Below, piece after piece: positions 17,218 through 23,740 of a stretch of 64,000 nt of DNA. This stretch comes from Paracoccus saliphilus. Lineage in GTDB: Bacteria; Pseudomonadota; Alphaproteobacteria; Rhodobacterales; Rhodobacteraceae. Location: the NCBI GenBank assembly GCA_003255745.1, contig QKYL01000187.1, positions 18,397-82,396 on the forward strand, given 5' to 3'. Position numbers and translations under genes: made by a program. The notes below the pieces were generated by a model that saw only the letters and a program-made list of their open reading frames with translations, had not been told where the DNA came from and did not search any database. The number at the start of each line of letters is the position of its first letter. Within the stretch, counting starts at the first letter, position 1.

Positions 17218-18912
17218 ATGACCGACAACCAGACCCCCGACCGCAAGACCCCCCAATCCGCGCCCCGCACCGATGCCGACCGCATCGCCAAGGTGATGGC
17301 CCGGGCCGGCGTTGCCAGCCGCCGCGAGGCCGAGCGGATGATCGTCGAGGGCCGCGTCAGCGTGAACGGCAAGAAGATCGACAGCCCTGCGCTGGACGTC
17401 CTGCCGACCGACCGGATCACCGTCGACGGCAAGAAGCTGGACGAGCCGCAGGAGACGCGGCTGTGGCTGTATTACAAGCCCCTGGGCCTAATCACGTCGG
17501 AGAACGACGAGCTGGGCCGGCAGACGGTCTTTGATGCGCTGCCGCGTGACATGCCCCGGGTGATCACCGTGGGCCGGCTTGACCTCAACTCCGAAGGTCT
17601 GCTGCTGTTGACCAATGACGGAGAGCTGAAGCGCCGGCTGGAGCTGCCCGCAACGGGTTGGCTGCGGCGCTATCGGGTGCGGGTGAACGGCACGCCGTCG
17701 GACATGACCTTCGACCCGCTGCGCCGGGGCGTGACCATCGAGGGCGAGGATTTCTCGCCCATGGAGATCAAGCTGGACAGCCAGCAGGGCGCGAATGCCT
17801 GGATCAGCGTCGGCATCCGCGAGGGCAAGAACCGCGAGATCCGGCGCGCAATGGCGCATGTGGGCCTGCAGGTGAACCGCCTGATCCGCATCGGATATGG
17901 CCCCTTCAAGCTGACGGGCATGGAAAAGAACCAGGTGACCGAGGTCAAGCGCAAGGTCCTGCGCGACCAGCTGGGCGGGTTGCTGACCGGTGAGGTCGAC
18001 GAGAAGCCGCGCGAGATGCGCCCCCGCGGTGCCGAAGGCGCGCGGGGCCCGCGCCGCGAGGATCGGGGCGAGGCCGGCGGCGGGCGTGCGTTCGCCGCCA
18101 AGCCCGGCGGGCGCAGCTTTGGCGACCGGCCGTCCCGGCCCCCGCATGACGAGGCCCGCGGCGCTGACCGCTCCGCCCGCAGCTGGGGTGCAAAGCCGGC
18201 ACAGCCCGGGGATCGGCCGCGCCCGCAAGGCAAGCCGGGCGAGGGGCGTCCGGCCGCAGCGGATCGTCCGCGGTCGTTCGAGGACAAGCCGCGCTGGAAG
18301 AAATCCGAGCCATCGGAAGGTCGTCGGTTTGGCGGCGGACAGGACGATCAGCGCCCTGCGCGTTTTGCTTCCAAGCCCGGAGAGGCGCGCAAGCCCTTCG
18401 GCAAGCCCCGTGATGGCGCAACTGAAGCCGACCGAAAGCCTTATGGCAAGCCGCGCCCGGAAGGGGCCGCAGGGGGCCGCCCCGCTTATGATAAACCACG
18501 CGCTGATGGGGGTGGAGGAGGCCGCCCTGCTTATGGCAAGCCTCGCACCGATGGTGCAGAGGGCGGCCGCCCAAGCTATGGCAAGCCCCGTCAGGAGGGG
18601 GCGGAGGCGGGTCGCAAGCCCTATGGCAAGCCCCGTCAGGACGGCGCGGAGGCGGGTCGTAAGCCCCATGGCAAGCCGCGCGGGGATGGATCCGAGGGTG
18701 CCGGCAAGACCTTTGGCGGGGGCCGGCGCGACGGGGCCGATGCGGGCCGCAAGCCTTCCGCAGGTCCCCGCAGCGAAGGTGCCGGCAAGTTCCAGGGCAA
18801 GCCGCGCCCGGCGGGCGGCGGCAAGAACTTTGGCCCGCGCGGTGACCGGCCCGCAGGTGGGCCCCGGCCGGGCGGGAAACCCGGTGGCAAGCCCCGCACG
18901 CCACGAGGCTGA
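17218..18912 (+). CDS. rluB: 23S rRNA pseudouridine synthase, RluB/RsuA family, with long repeat tail
   Basis: The protein is a pseudouridine synthase of the RsuA/RluB/E/F group. Residues 20-80 form an S4 RNA-binding domain (VMARAGVASRREAERMIVEG). The catalytic aspartate lies in VGRLDLNSEGLLLLTNDGEL near residue 122, and IREGKNREIRRAM near residue 200 is the family motif III. A well-spaced GAAGGAG site supports the ATG at 17218 (564 residues). Residues from about 260 to the end are a disordered Gly/Pro/Arg/Lys-rich tail, including seven 15-residue repeats. The tail roughly doubles the usual family length. The exact rRNA target (U2605-type) is assumed. Confidence 0.9.
   Translation: MTDNQTPDRKTPQSAPRTDADRIAKVMARAGVASRREAERMIVEGRVSVNGKKIDSPALDVLPTDRITVDGKKLDEPQETRLWLYYKPLGLITSENDELGRQTVFDALPRDMPRVITVGRLDLNSEGLLLLTNDGELKRRLELPATGWLRRYRVRVNGTPSDMTFDPLRRGVTIEGEDFSPMEIKLDSQQGANAWISVGIREGKNREIRRAMAHVGLQVNRLIRIGYGPFKLTGMEKNQVTEVKRKVLRDQLGGLLTGEVDEKPREMRPRGAEGARGPRREDRGEAGGGRAFAAKPGGRSFGDRPSRPPHDEARGADRSARSWGAKPAQPGDRPRPQGKPGEGRPAAADRPRSFEDKPRWKKSEPSEGRRFGGGQDDQRPARFASKPGEARKPFGKPRDGATEADRKPYGKPRPEGAAGGRPAYDKPRADGGGGGRPAYGKPRTDGAEGGRPSYGKPRQEGAEAGRKPYGKPRQDGAEAGRKPHGKPRGDGSEGAGKTFGGGRRDGADAGRKPSAGPRSEGAGKFQGKPRPAGGGKNFGPRGDRPAGGPRPGGKPGGKPRTPRG
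18388..18702 (+). repeat. seven 45-bp coding repeats in the rluB tail
   Basis: The segment encodes seven consecutive 15-residue units with the pattern RxPYGKPRxxGAExG (third and fifth units RPAYGKPRTDG and RKPYGKPRQDG). Unit boundaries keep the reading frame. The fourth and fifth units are most alike at DNA level, so unit number may vary between strains. Confidence 0.85.
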
Positions 18913-18920
18913 CAGACAGG

Positions 18921-18955
18921 AAAGGCCGGACCTAAAAAGGTCCGGCCTTTTCTTT
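18921..18955 (+). terminator. strong intrinsic terminator after rluB
   Basis: AAGGCCGGACC and GGTCCGGCCTT pair perfectly around TAAAAA, followed by TTCTTT. It lies 9 nt after the rluB stop. In the opposite direction it also lies after hemP, so it may be bidirectional. Confidence 0.9.
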
Positions 18956-18975
18956 CAGGCGGGCGAAGCCAGAAC

Positions 18976-19152
18976 TTACTTGGTCAAGATCAGCTTGCCG
19001 GCACGGGTGATACGCAGCTGATAAACCTGTTCGTCCAGAACGATCAGGGCTTGGTTTCCGCCCTGGGTCAGCTGCGTCGCATCATGCTGAGGAAGCCGGG
19101 CCAGGATCGAGGTTCCGGGGCGGGTGAAATCGGAAGGGCGCGTTGCGGTCAT
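18976..19152 (-). CDS. hemP: hemin uptake protein HemP
   Basis: This 58-residue protein has the HemP/HmuP C-terminal signature VYQLRITRAGKLILTK preceded by a short variable region with LIVLDEQ. In other proteobacteria HemP/HmuP genes accompany hemin receptors and promote their expression under iron limitation. Here no TonB receptor lies next to it, so it stands alone. A 24-bp inverted repeat upstream suggests regulated expression. The protein is cytoplasmic and small and basic; the mechanism is unproven. Confidence 0.88.
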   Translation of the reverse strand: MTATRPSDFTRPGTSILARLPQHDATQLTQGGNQALIVLDEQVYQLRITRAGKLILTK

Positions 19153-19192
19153 GATCAGCCTCTTGGGGATAACGCTGGTGATGATGCAAAGC

Positions 19193-19216
19193 TGACAAAT
19201 TCATTCTGGTTTGTCA
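19193..19216. promoter_or_regulatory. inverted repeat operator upstream of hemP
   Basis: TGACAAA and TTTGTCA form a perfect 7-bp inverted repeat with a 10-base spacer, in an AT-rich patch 41 nt upstream of hemP. On the minus strand the right arm contains TTGACA at 19217-19212, a consensus -35 hexamer, so a bound protein would overlap the promoter. An iron-responsive regulator is a reasonable guess from the gene. Confidence 0.6.
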
Positions 19217-19302
19217 AAGTAAAATAGTCAGGTTTCTGTGCCGCCCATGTATCTTGTTGTTTTCCAGCAGGGCAGGGGCCGGAAAGGCCCCTGCGATTGG
19301 TG

Positions 19303-20304
19303 TCATTCTGCCTCGAAGCACCCGATGAGGGTCTGGGCCATGTCGGTCAGCAGGCGGTCGTACTGGCCGATGCCATGCTCCAGCGTTCCACCTTCCGGGC
19401 TCAGTTCCCCGCCCAGCCCGACGTTGCTGCCCTCGATCACCGTGTCGATCAGAACTGGGTCATGCGCGTATTCCGGAAAGGCGCAAACGGCCCCCGATTC
19501 GGTGATCTGCCGGCGGACCTGGTCGATCCGGGCCGCAGAGGGGGTCGAGGCATCGCCCAAGGACACAGGCACGGCTGGCTGCAGCCCGAAATGGTTGGTG
19601 AAATAGCCATAGGCGTCATGGAAGACGATAAAACGCTGCTCCGCGTGAGGCGCGAGCCGCTGACCCAGCTTGGCATCCAGGTCTGCGATCCTGTCAGCCG
19701 CCGCATCGGCGTTGGCCTGATAGGTGGCGGCATTTTCAGGGTCGTTCTGCGACAGGGTCGCCGCAATGGCCTTTAGCCAGACTGTGGCATTGTCCGGGTC
19801 CAGCCAGGCATGGGGATCGGTACCGGCATGGCCGTGGTCGCCATGATCCTCGGCATGGGCATGATCGTGGTCGTCATGCTCATGCTCATGCTCGTGTCCG
19901 TGATCGCCATGTTCGTGGTCGTCATGCCCCTCGTCCACGTGGTCCTGGTGGAGTTCGTCGCCTGCGCCGGCAAAGTCGCGCAAGAACACCCCCGGCACGT
20001 CCAGCAGGCGGACCTGCGCATCTGCATCGACGTTTCCGGCGGCACGGGCCAGCCACGGCGTCAGCGACGGGCCCATCCAAAAGACAAGGTCCGCCGATTG
20101 CAGCGCCTGCGCATCCGACGGGCGCATCTGGTAATGATGCGCGCTGGCGCCGCCCGGCAGCAGCACGCGGACATCGCCCAATTCGCCCATCACTTCCTGG
20201 ACAAGGGCGCCCGTCGGCACCAGGTCTGCAACGACACTGGGCACTGCAAGAACGGGACTGGCAGCCAGACAGAGGATCGCTGTGGCAAAGACTGGGCTTC
20301 GCAT
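19303..20304 (-). CDS. znuA: zinc ABC transporter substrate-binding protein ZnuA
   Basis: ZnuA captures Zn(II) in the periplasm for the ZnuBC importer. The 333-residue precursor has a signal peptide (cleavage near residue 20, VLA-VP) and zinc ligand His57 in GGASAHHYQM. A histidine/aspartate-rich loop spans about residues 119-159, with a further ligand region at TDPHAWLDPD and His in VFHDAYGYF. An AAGGAG site precedes the ATG at 20304. It is transcribed away from zur-znuCB, sharing the intervening 97-bp region that contains a Zur-box-like palindrome. Confidence 0.95.
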   Translation of the reverse strand: MRSPVFATAILCLAASPVLAVPSVVADLVPTGALVQEVMGELGDVRVLLPGGASAHHYQMRPSDAQALQSADLVFWMGPSLTPWLARAAGNVDADAQVRLLDVPGVFLRDFAGAGDELHQDHVDEGHDDHEHGDHGHEHEHEHDDHDHAHAEDHGDHGHAGTDPHAWLDPDNATVWLKAIAATLSQNDPENAATYQANADAAADRIADLDAKLGQRLAPHAEQRFIVFHDAYGYFTNHFGLQPAVPVSLGDASTPSAARIDQVRRQITESGAVCAFPEYAHDPVLIDTVIEGSNVGLGGELSPEGGTLEHGIGQYDRLLTDMAQTLIGCFEAE

Positions 20305-20345
20305 CGGGGACTCCTTGGGGTTTGTTGCGATGACCGGGTTCTGTG

Positions 20346-20360
20346 TGTTACAGCATAACA
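20346..20360. promoter_or_regulatory. candidate Zur box between znuA and zur
   Basis: TGTTAC-AGC-ATAACA is a near-palindrome (5 of 6 arm positions) that resembles alphaproteobacterial Zur sites of the TGTTAT-N-ATAACA kind. It lies 42 nt upstream of znuA and 42 nt upstream of zur. A weaker related sequence, TGTAATAAAGTAAC, lies at 20373-20386. Confidence 0.65.
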
Positions 20361-20401
20361 AGTCAACCCGGATGTAATAAAGTAACGCCTTGGCGTGAAG
20401 G

Positions 20402-20920
20402 ATGACCGTGCCCCAGACCGATGACCAGATCGCCGCGACCTTTGCGCCGCATGACCACCGGGAATGCGCGCACCGCGTCCTGGACGAGGCGGCCGAGCGG
20501 CTGGCGGACCAAGGCGCGCGCCTGACCCCGGTGCGGCGGCGGACGCTGGAGATCCTGCTGGAAAGTCACCGCGCCCTGGGCGCCTACGAGGTTCTGGACC
20601 GACTTGCGGCCGAAGGGTTCGGCCGGCAGCCGCCCGTGGCCTATCGCGCACTGGAGTTCCTGGTCCAGCACGGGCTGGCACATCGCCTGCAGCGGCTGAA
20701 CGCCTTTGCGGCCTGCCTGCATCCGGGCCATGATCACCACCCGGCCTTCCTGATCTGCCGCAGCTGCCACAAGGTGGCCGAAGCCGCCGCAGCGCCCGTG
20801 CGCGAGGCGCTGACCCACGTGGCCGGGCAGGGCGGGTTCCGGGTCGAGCGGGTGACGATCGAGGCGCTTGGCCTGTGCGCCACTTGCGCGGCCGAAGACG
20901 CACCGGACAGCACGGCATGA
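20402..20920 (+). CDS. zur: zinc uptake regulator Zur (Fur family)
   Basis: Zur is a zinc-responsive dimeric repressor. The 172-residue protein has the Fur winged-helix domain with RLTPVRRRTLEILLES and PPVAYRALEFLVQHGLAHR. The metal-site histidines lie in HPGHDHHPAFLIC, and two CxxC pairs (CRSC and CATC) form the structural zinc site. Start choice is unsure: the AAGG ribosome site abuts the ATG at 20402 but is well spaced for a GTG at 20408. znuC starts inside the stop codon, so zur-znuC-znuB form one operon. Confidence 0.93.
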   Translation: MTVPQTDDQIAATFAPHDHRECAHRVLDEAAERLADQGARLTPVRRRTLEILLESHRALGAYEVLDRLAAEGFGRQPPVAYRALEFLVQHGLAHRLQRLNAFAACLHPGHDHHPAFLICRSCHKVAEAAAAPVREALTHVAGQGGFRVERVTIEALGLCATCAAEDAPDSTA

Positions 20921-21720
20921 GCGCGCTGATCGAATCGCAGGGCCTGACGATCCATCGGCCCGGCACGTCCGAGCCGGTCCTGACCCGGATCGACTTTCGC
21001 ATCCTGCCCGGAGAGATCGTGACCGTCGTGGGGCCCAATGGTTCGGGCAAGTCGTCGCTGATCCGGGCGCTGCTGGGGCATCTGCCGCCGGCCTCGGGGC
21101 AGGTGACGCGGCGAAAGGGCCTGCGCATCGGCTATGTGCCGCAGCGGGTGCAGCTGGACACGGCCATCCCGATGACGGTGCGCCGCTTTCTGTCGCTGCC
21201 GCGCCGCGTGACCGATGCAGAGGCGGAAACGGCTCTTGGGCGCACCGGCGTGCCCGGCTTGGGGCCGCGGCAGCTGACGCAGCTGTCGGGCGGGCAGTTC
21301 CAGCGGGTGCTGCTGGCGCGTGCGCTGCTGAGCCAGCCGCACATGCTGGTTCTGGACGAGCCGACGCAGGGGTTGGACCAACCGGGCATCGTGGCCTTCT
21401 ACAAGCTGATCGAGGATGTGCGCCGCGAGACGGGCGCGGCGATCCTGATGGTGAGCCATGACCTGCTGGTGGTGATGCGGTCGTCGGATCGTGTGGTCTG
21501 CCTGAACGGGCATGTCTGCTGCGAGGGGACGCCCCAGCATGTCAGCGGCGCGCCCGAATACCTGGCGCTGTTCGGCGCCGATGCCGAAGGCACGCTGGCG
21601 CTGTATCGACACAAGCATGACCATGATCATGATCACATGTCGGCCATGCCCGCCCATGCGCACGGTCCCGGCTGCGGCCATGACCACAGCCCGTCCCCCG
21701 CAATCTCCGGCACGCCCTGA
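20917..21720 (+). CDS. znuC: zinc ABC transporter ATP-binding protein ZnuC with histidine-rich tail
   Basis: ZnuC powers zinc import. The 267-residue protein has Walker A GPNGSGKSS (39-47), signature LSGGQFQR (123-130), Walker B MLVLDEP (143-149) and the H-loop His181. Residues 232-257 form an unusual His/Asp-rich tail (RHKHDHDHDH and later HAHGPGCGHDH) that could bind zinc on the cytoplasmic side. The ATG overlaps the zur stop (ATGA), and znuB starts 26 nt downstream. Confidence 0.95.
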   Translation: MSALIESQGLTIHRPGTSEPVLTRIDFRILPGEIVTVVGPNGSGKSSLIRALLGHLPPASGQVTRRKGLRIGYVPQRVQLDTAIPMTVRRFLSLPRRVTDAEAETALGRTGVPGLGPRQLTQLSGGQFQRVLLARALLSQPHMLVLDEPTQGLDQPGIVAFYKLIEDVRRETGAAILMVSHDLLVVMRSSDRVVCLNGHVCCEGTPQHVSGAPEYLALFGADAEGTLALYRHKHDHDHDHMSAMPAHAHGPGCGHDHSPSPAISGTP

Positions 21721-21745
21721 CGCGTCGCCCCAAGGATCCTGTCAG

Positions 21746-22528
21746 ATGCTAGACGATTTCTTCATGCGCGCCGTGCTGGCGGGGCTTGGGCTGGCCCTGG
21801 TGGTTGGCCCCTTGGGCAGTTTCGTGGTCTGGCGGCGCATGGCCTATTTCGGCGATTCCACGGCCCACGCCGCGATTCTGGGGGTCGCGCTGGCTTTGGC
21901 CTTCGACATCTCGATCTATGCCGGGACGCTGGCGGTGGCGGCGATGATGGCCTGCCTCGTCTCGGCGCTGGTGTCGCGGGGGCAGGCCATGGACACGATG
22001 CTGGGCGTGCTGTCCCATTCGGCGCTGGCCTTCGGGCTTGTGGCGATCAGCTTTGTGCCCGCGGCGCGCACCGACCTCAGCGGCTACCTGTTCGGGGATA
22101 TTCTTGCGGTCGGCAGATCCGATCTGGCGCTGATCTGGACGGGATCGGTGCTGGTGCTGGGCCTGCTGGTGCTGCGCTGGCAGCGGCTGGTCACCTCCAG
22201 CCTGAACGAGGAGCTGGCGATGGCCGCGGGCATAGATCCGCGGACCGAGCGGCTGATCCTGTCACTGGCCTTGGCCGTAGTGGTCGCCCTGGCGATTCGA
22301 GTGGTTGGATCTCTGCTGATTTCGGCGCTGCTGATCGTGCCCGCCGCCGCCGCCCGCGGATGGGCCCGCACGCCCGAGCGGATGGCCTTGGGCGCGGGGC
22401 TGGTCGCCGCCGCATCGGTGCTGGCGGGGCTGTGGTCCAGCCTGCGGCTCGACACGCCGGCAGGGCCGTCGATTGTAGCTGCCGCGGCCATTTTTTTCCT
22501 TCTGTCGCAGGCGATGCGGCGCGCCTAG
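21746..22528 (+). CDS. znuB: zinc ABC transporter permease ZnuB
   Basis: ZnuB forms the membrane channel of the zinc importer. The 260-residue protein has about eight hydrophobic helices and ABC-3 family features: WRRMAYFGDSTAHAAILGVA near residue 30, DTMLGVLSHSALAFGL, and RVVGSLLISALLIVPAAAAR near residue 190. The start at 21746 is preceded by an AAGGA site. It is the last gene of zur-znuC-znuB. Confidence 0.94.
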   Translation: MLDDFFMRAVLAGLGLALVVGPLGSFVVWRRMAYFGDSTAHAAILGVALALAFDISIYAGTLAVAAMMACLVSALVSRGQAMDTMLGVLSHSALAFGLVAISFVPAARTDLSGYLFGDILAVGRSDLALIWTGSVLVLGLLVLRWQRLVTSSLNEELAMAAGIDPRTERLILSLALAVVVALAIRVVGSLLISALLIVPAAAARGWARTPERMALGAGLVAAASVLAGLWSSLRLDTPAGPSIVAAAAIFFLLSQAMRRA

Positions 22529-22726
22529 TGCCGATTTGCCACATGTCTTCGCGGGCTTTGGAACCCGTGGAACGAAGCCGGTTCGAGCGTGTTGGCCAAT
22601 ATGCAACAGTGCCCTCGACCCCTCGGCGGATTTGATTCAATGCAGCTTTTCAACCCGCCGGGATTGTGTAACTGTCGCAGCGATGTTGCCGGAAACGGCA
22701 GCTTTCAATCGAAACGGAGCATGATC

Positions 22727-22930
22727 ATGACCAAATTCGCTACTTTCGCTGCCGCTCTCGGCCTGACCGCCACCTCGGCTCTGGCCGGTGGCTACGTCGC
22801 CCCCGTCGTTGAAGTTGAGCCGGTTATCGTCGAAGAGCAAGCCGCCTCGACCAACGCTGGCCTGGTGGTTCCCGCCCTGCTGCTGCTGGGCGTCATCGCC
22901 GCCGTCGCTTCGGACGACGACGACAGCTGA
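22727..22930 (+). CDS. small exported protein with acidic C-terminus
   Basis: The 67-residue precursor has a signal peptide (cleavage near ALA-GG, residue 20) and a valine/proline/glutamate-rich middle (APVVEVEPVIVEEQ). A hydrophobic C-terminal helix (LVVPALLLLGVIAAVA) ends in SDDDDS. I recognise it as a type of short protein common in Rhodobacteraceae but know no function. A CGGAG site precedes the ATG at 22727; an ATG two codons earlier is too close to it. A terminator follows at 22964. Confidence 0.75.
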   Translation: MTKFATFAAALGLTATSALAGGYVAPVVEVEPVIVEEQAASTNAGLVVPALLLLGVIAAVASDDDDS

Positions 22931-22963
22931 TATCAAAGCGGATCACCTCGAGGGTCCGTTTTC

Positions 22964-22992
22964 AAAGGGCTGGCCATTGGCCGGCCCTTTTT
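22964..22992 (+). terminator. intrinsic terminator after the small exported protein gene
   Basis: AAAGGGC-T-GGCC and GGCC-G-GCCCTTT pair around ATT with one T/G wobble, followed by a run of T. It is 34 nt after the stop codon at 22930. Confidence 0.85.
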
Positions 22993-23030
22993 CCGTTTCA
23001 GTTGCCGTTTCCCGTTCACGGACATCAAAA

Positions 23031-23056
23031 AACCGGCCACAAAAGGGCCGGTTCTT
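23031..23056 (-). terminator. intrinsic terminator for yjbH-yjbF
   Basis: On the minus strand AACCGGCC and GGCCGGTT pair around a short CTTTTGT loop and are followed by a run of six T (23032-23027). It lies 25-50 nt after the yjbF stop. Confidence 0.85.
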
Positions 23057-23080
23057 TGATGTTCTGTGGTGAGCGACCGG

Positions 23081-23740
23081 CTAGGGGCGCAGGGTCTGGA
23101 TCGTGACATAGCCCAAGGCCGGTCCAATCCACTGCCGCGATACCGGGATGCGGCCGCCCTGCACCATGTAGTTGTTCTGGAAGCTGATGCCGTGGCCTTC
23201 GCAGCTTTCCACCAGCACGCCGGCATTGGGGCCGGGCGCGGTGCGGCAGGCGAATTGCAGCGGGCGTTCCAGCCCGTCGCCGGAATAATAGCGCATGATG
23301 CGGCTGCCGCTGCCCGAGGCGCCGGCGCGGATCGCGGCTTCCAGTTGCGGCTCGGCGACCGAAAGGTCATTGCCCAGGCCGCGCGTGCCCACCAACAGCC
23401 CGTCACGCAGGATCACCGCCTCTTCGGCTGGCGTCATAAAGGTGCGCATAGGTCCATTTTGGCCGGTCATGGCCATGATCTGCGTGCGGCCCAGATTCTC
23501 GAACCCCGCCTGGATCAGCGGGCCGGGATTTACGCGCAGCGCCTCGGCCACGGTATCCTGCGGCGACCGTGCCGGTGCGGCGGGGGCATCGGGCGCGCGG
23601 CGCGCCGCGACGGCCTGCGTCGCCGTCTGCGCCAGGATCGCCAGCGGACCTGCGCCGCCTTCGTCTGCCGAAGTGTTGCCGCAAGCGGACAGGCCGGCCA
23701 GCATCGCCGCTGCCAGCGTGATCTTGACGGTGCCGTTCAT
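23081..23740 (-). CDS. yjbF: YjbF family lipoprotein
   Basis: The 219-residue protein has a lipoprotein signal peptide ending LAGLSAC, with the lipidated Cys20, an Ala/Pro-rich linker to about residue 55, and the YjbF/GfcB-like domain. That domain includes ENLGRTQIMAMTGQNG, RDGLLVGTRGLGNDLSVAE and a final WIGPALGYVTIQTLRP. YjbF works with YjbH in an exopolysaccharide secretion or assembly system at the outer membrane. Its start overlaps the yjbH stop (ATGA) and a terminator follows. Confidence 0.85.
   Translation of the reverse strand: MNGTVKITLAAAMLAGLSACGNTSADEGGAGPLAILAQTATQAVAARRAPDAPAAPARSPQDTVAEALRVNPGPLIQAGFENLGRTQIMAMTGQNGPMRTFMTPAEEAVILRDGLLVGTRGLGNDLSVAEPQLEAAIRAGASGSGSRIMRYYSGDGLERPLQFACRTAPGPNAGVLVESCEGHGISFQNNYMVQGGRIPVSRQWIGPALGYVTIQTLRP

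Noticed and set aside
18388..18702. Regularly spaced repeats that could suggest a CRISPR array.
   Set aside because: The repeats have no unique spacers, keep the rluB reading frame and encode a 15-residue protein repeat.
19810..20358. Plus-strand frame with repeated M/V/L residues opposite znuA.
   Set aside because: The pattern is the complement of the histidine/aspartate-rich loop of ZnuA, not a membrane protein.
22560..22593. Two overlapping GGAAC-N16/17-GTT pairs upstream of the small exported protein gene, resembling EcfG-type promoters.
   Set aside because: Rhodobacterales generally lack the PhyR-EcfG stress system, the 5' leader would be about 135 nt, and such short motifs arise by chance in GC-rich DNA. 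Not listed as a promoter.
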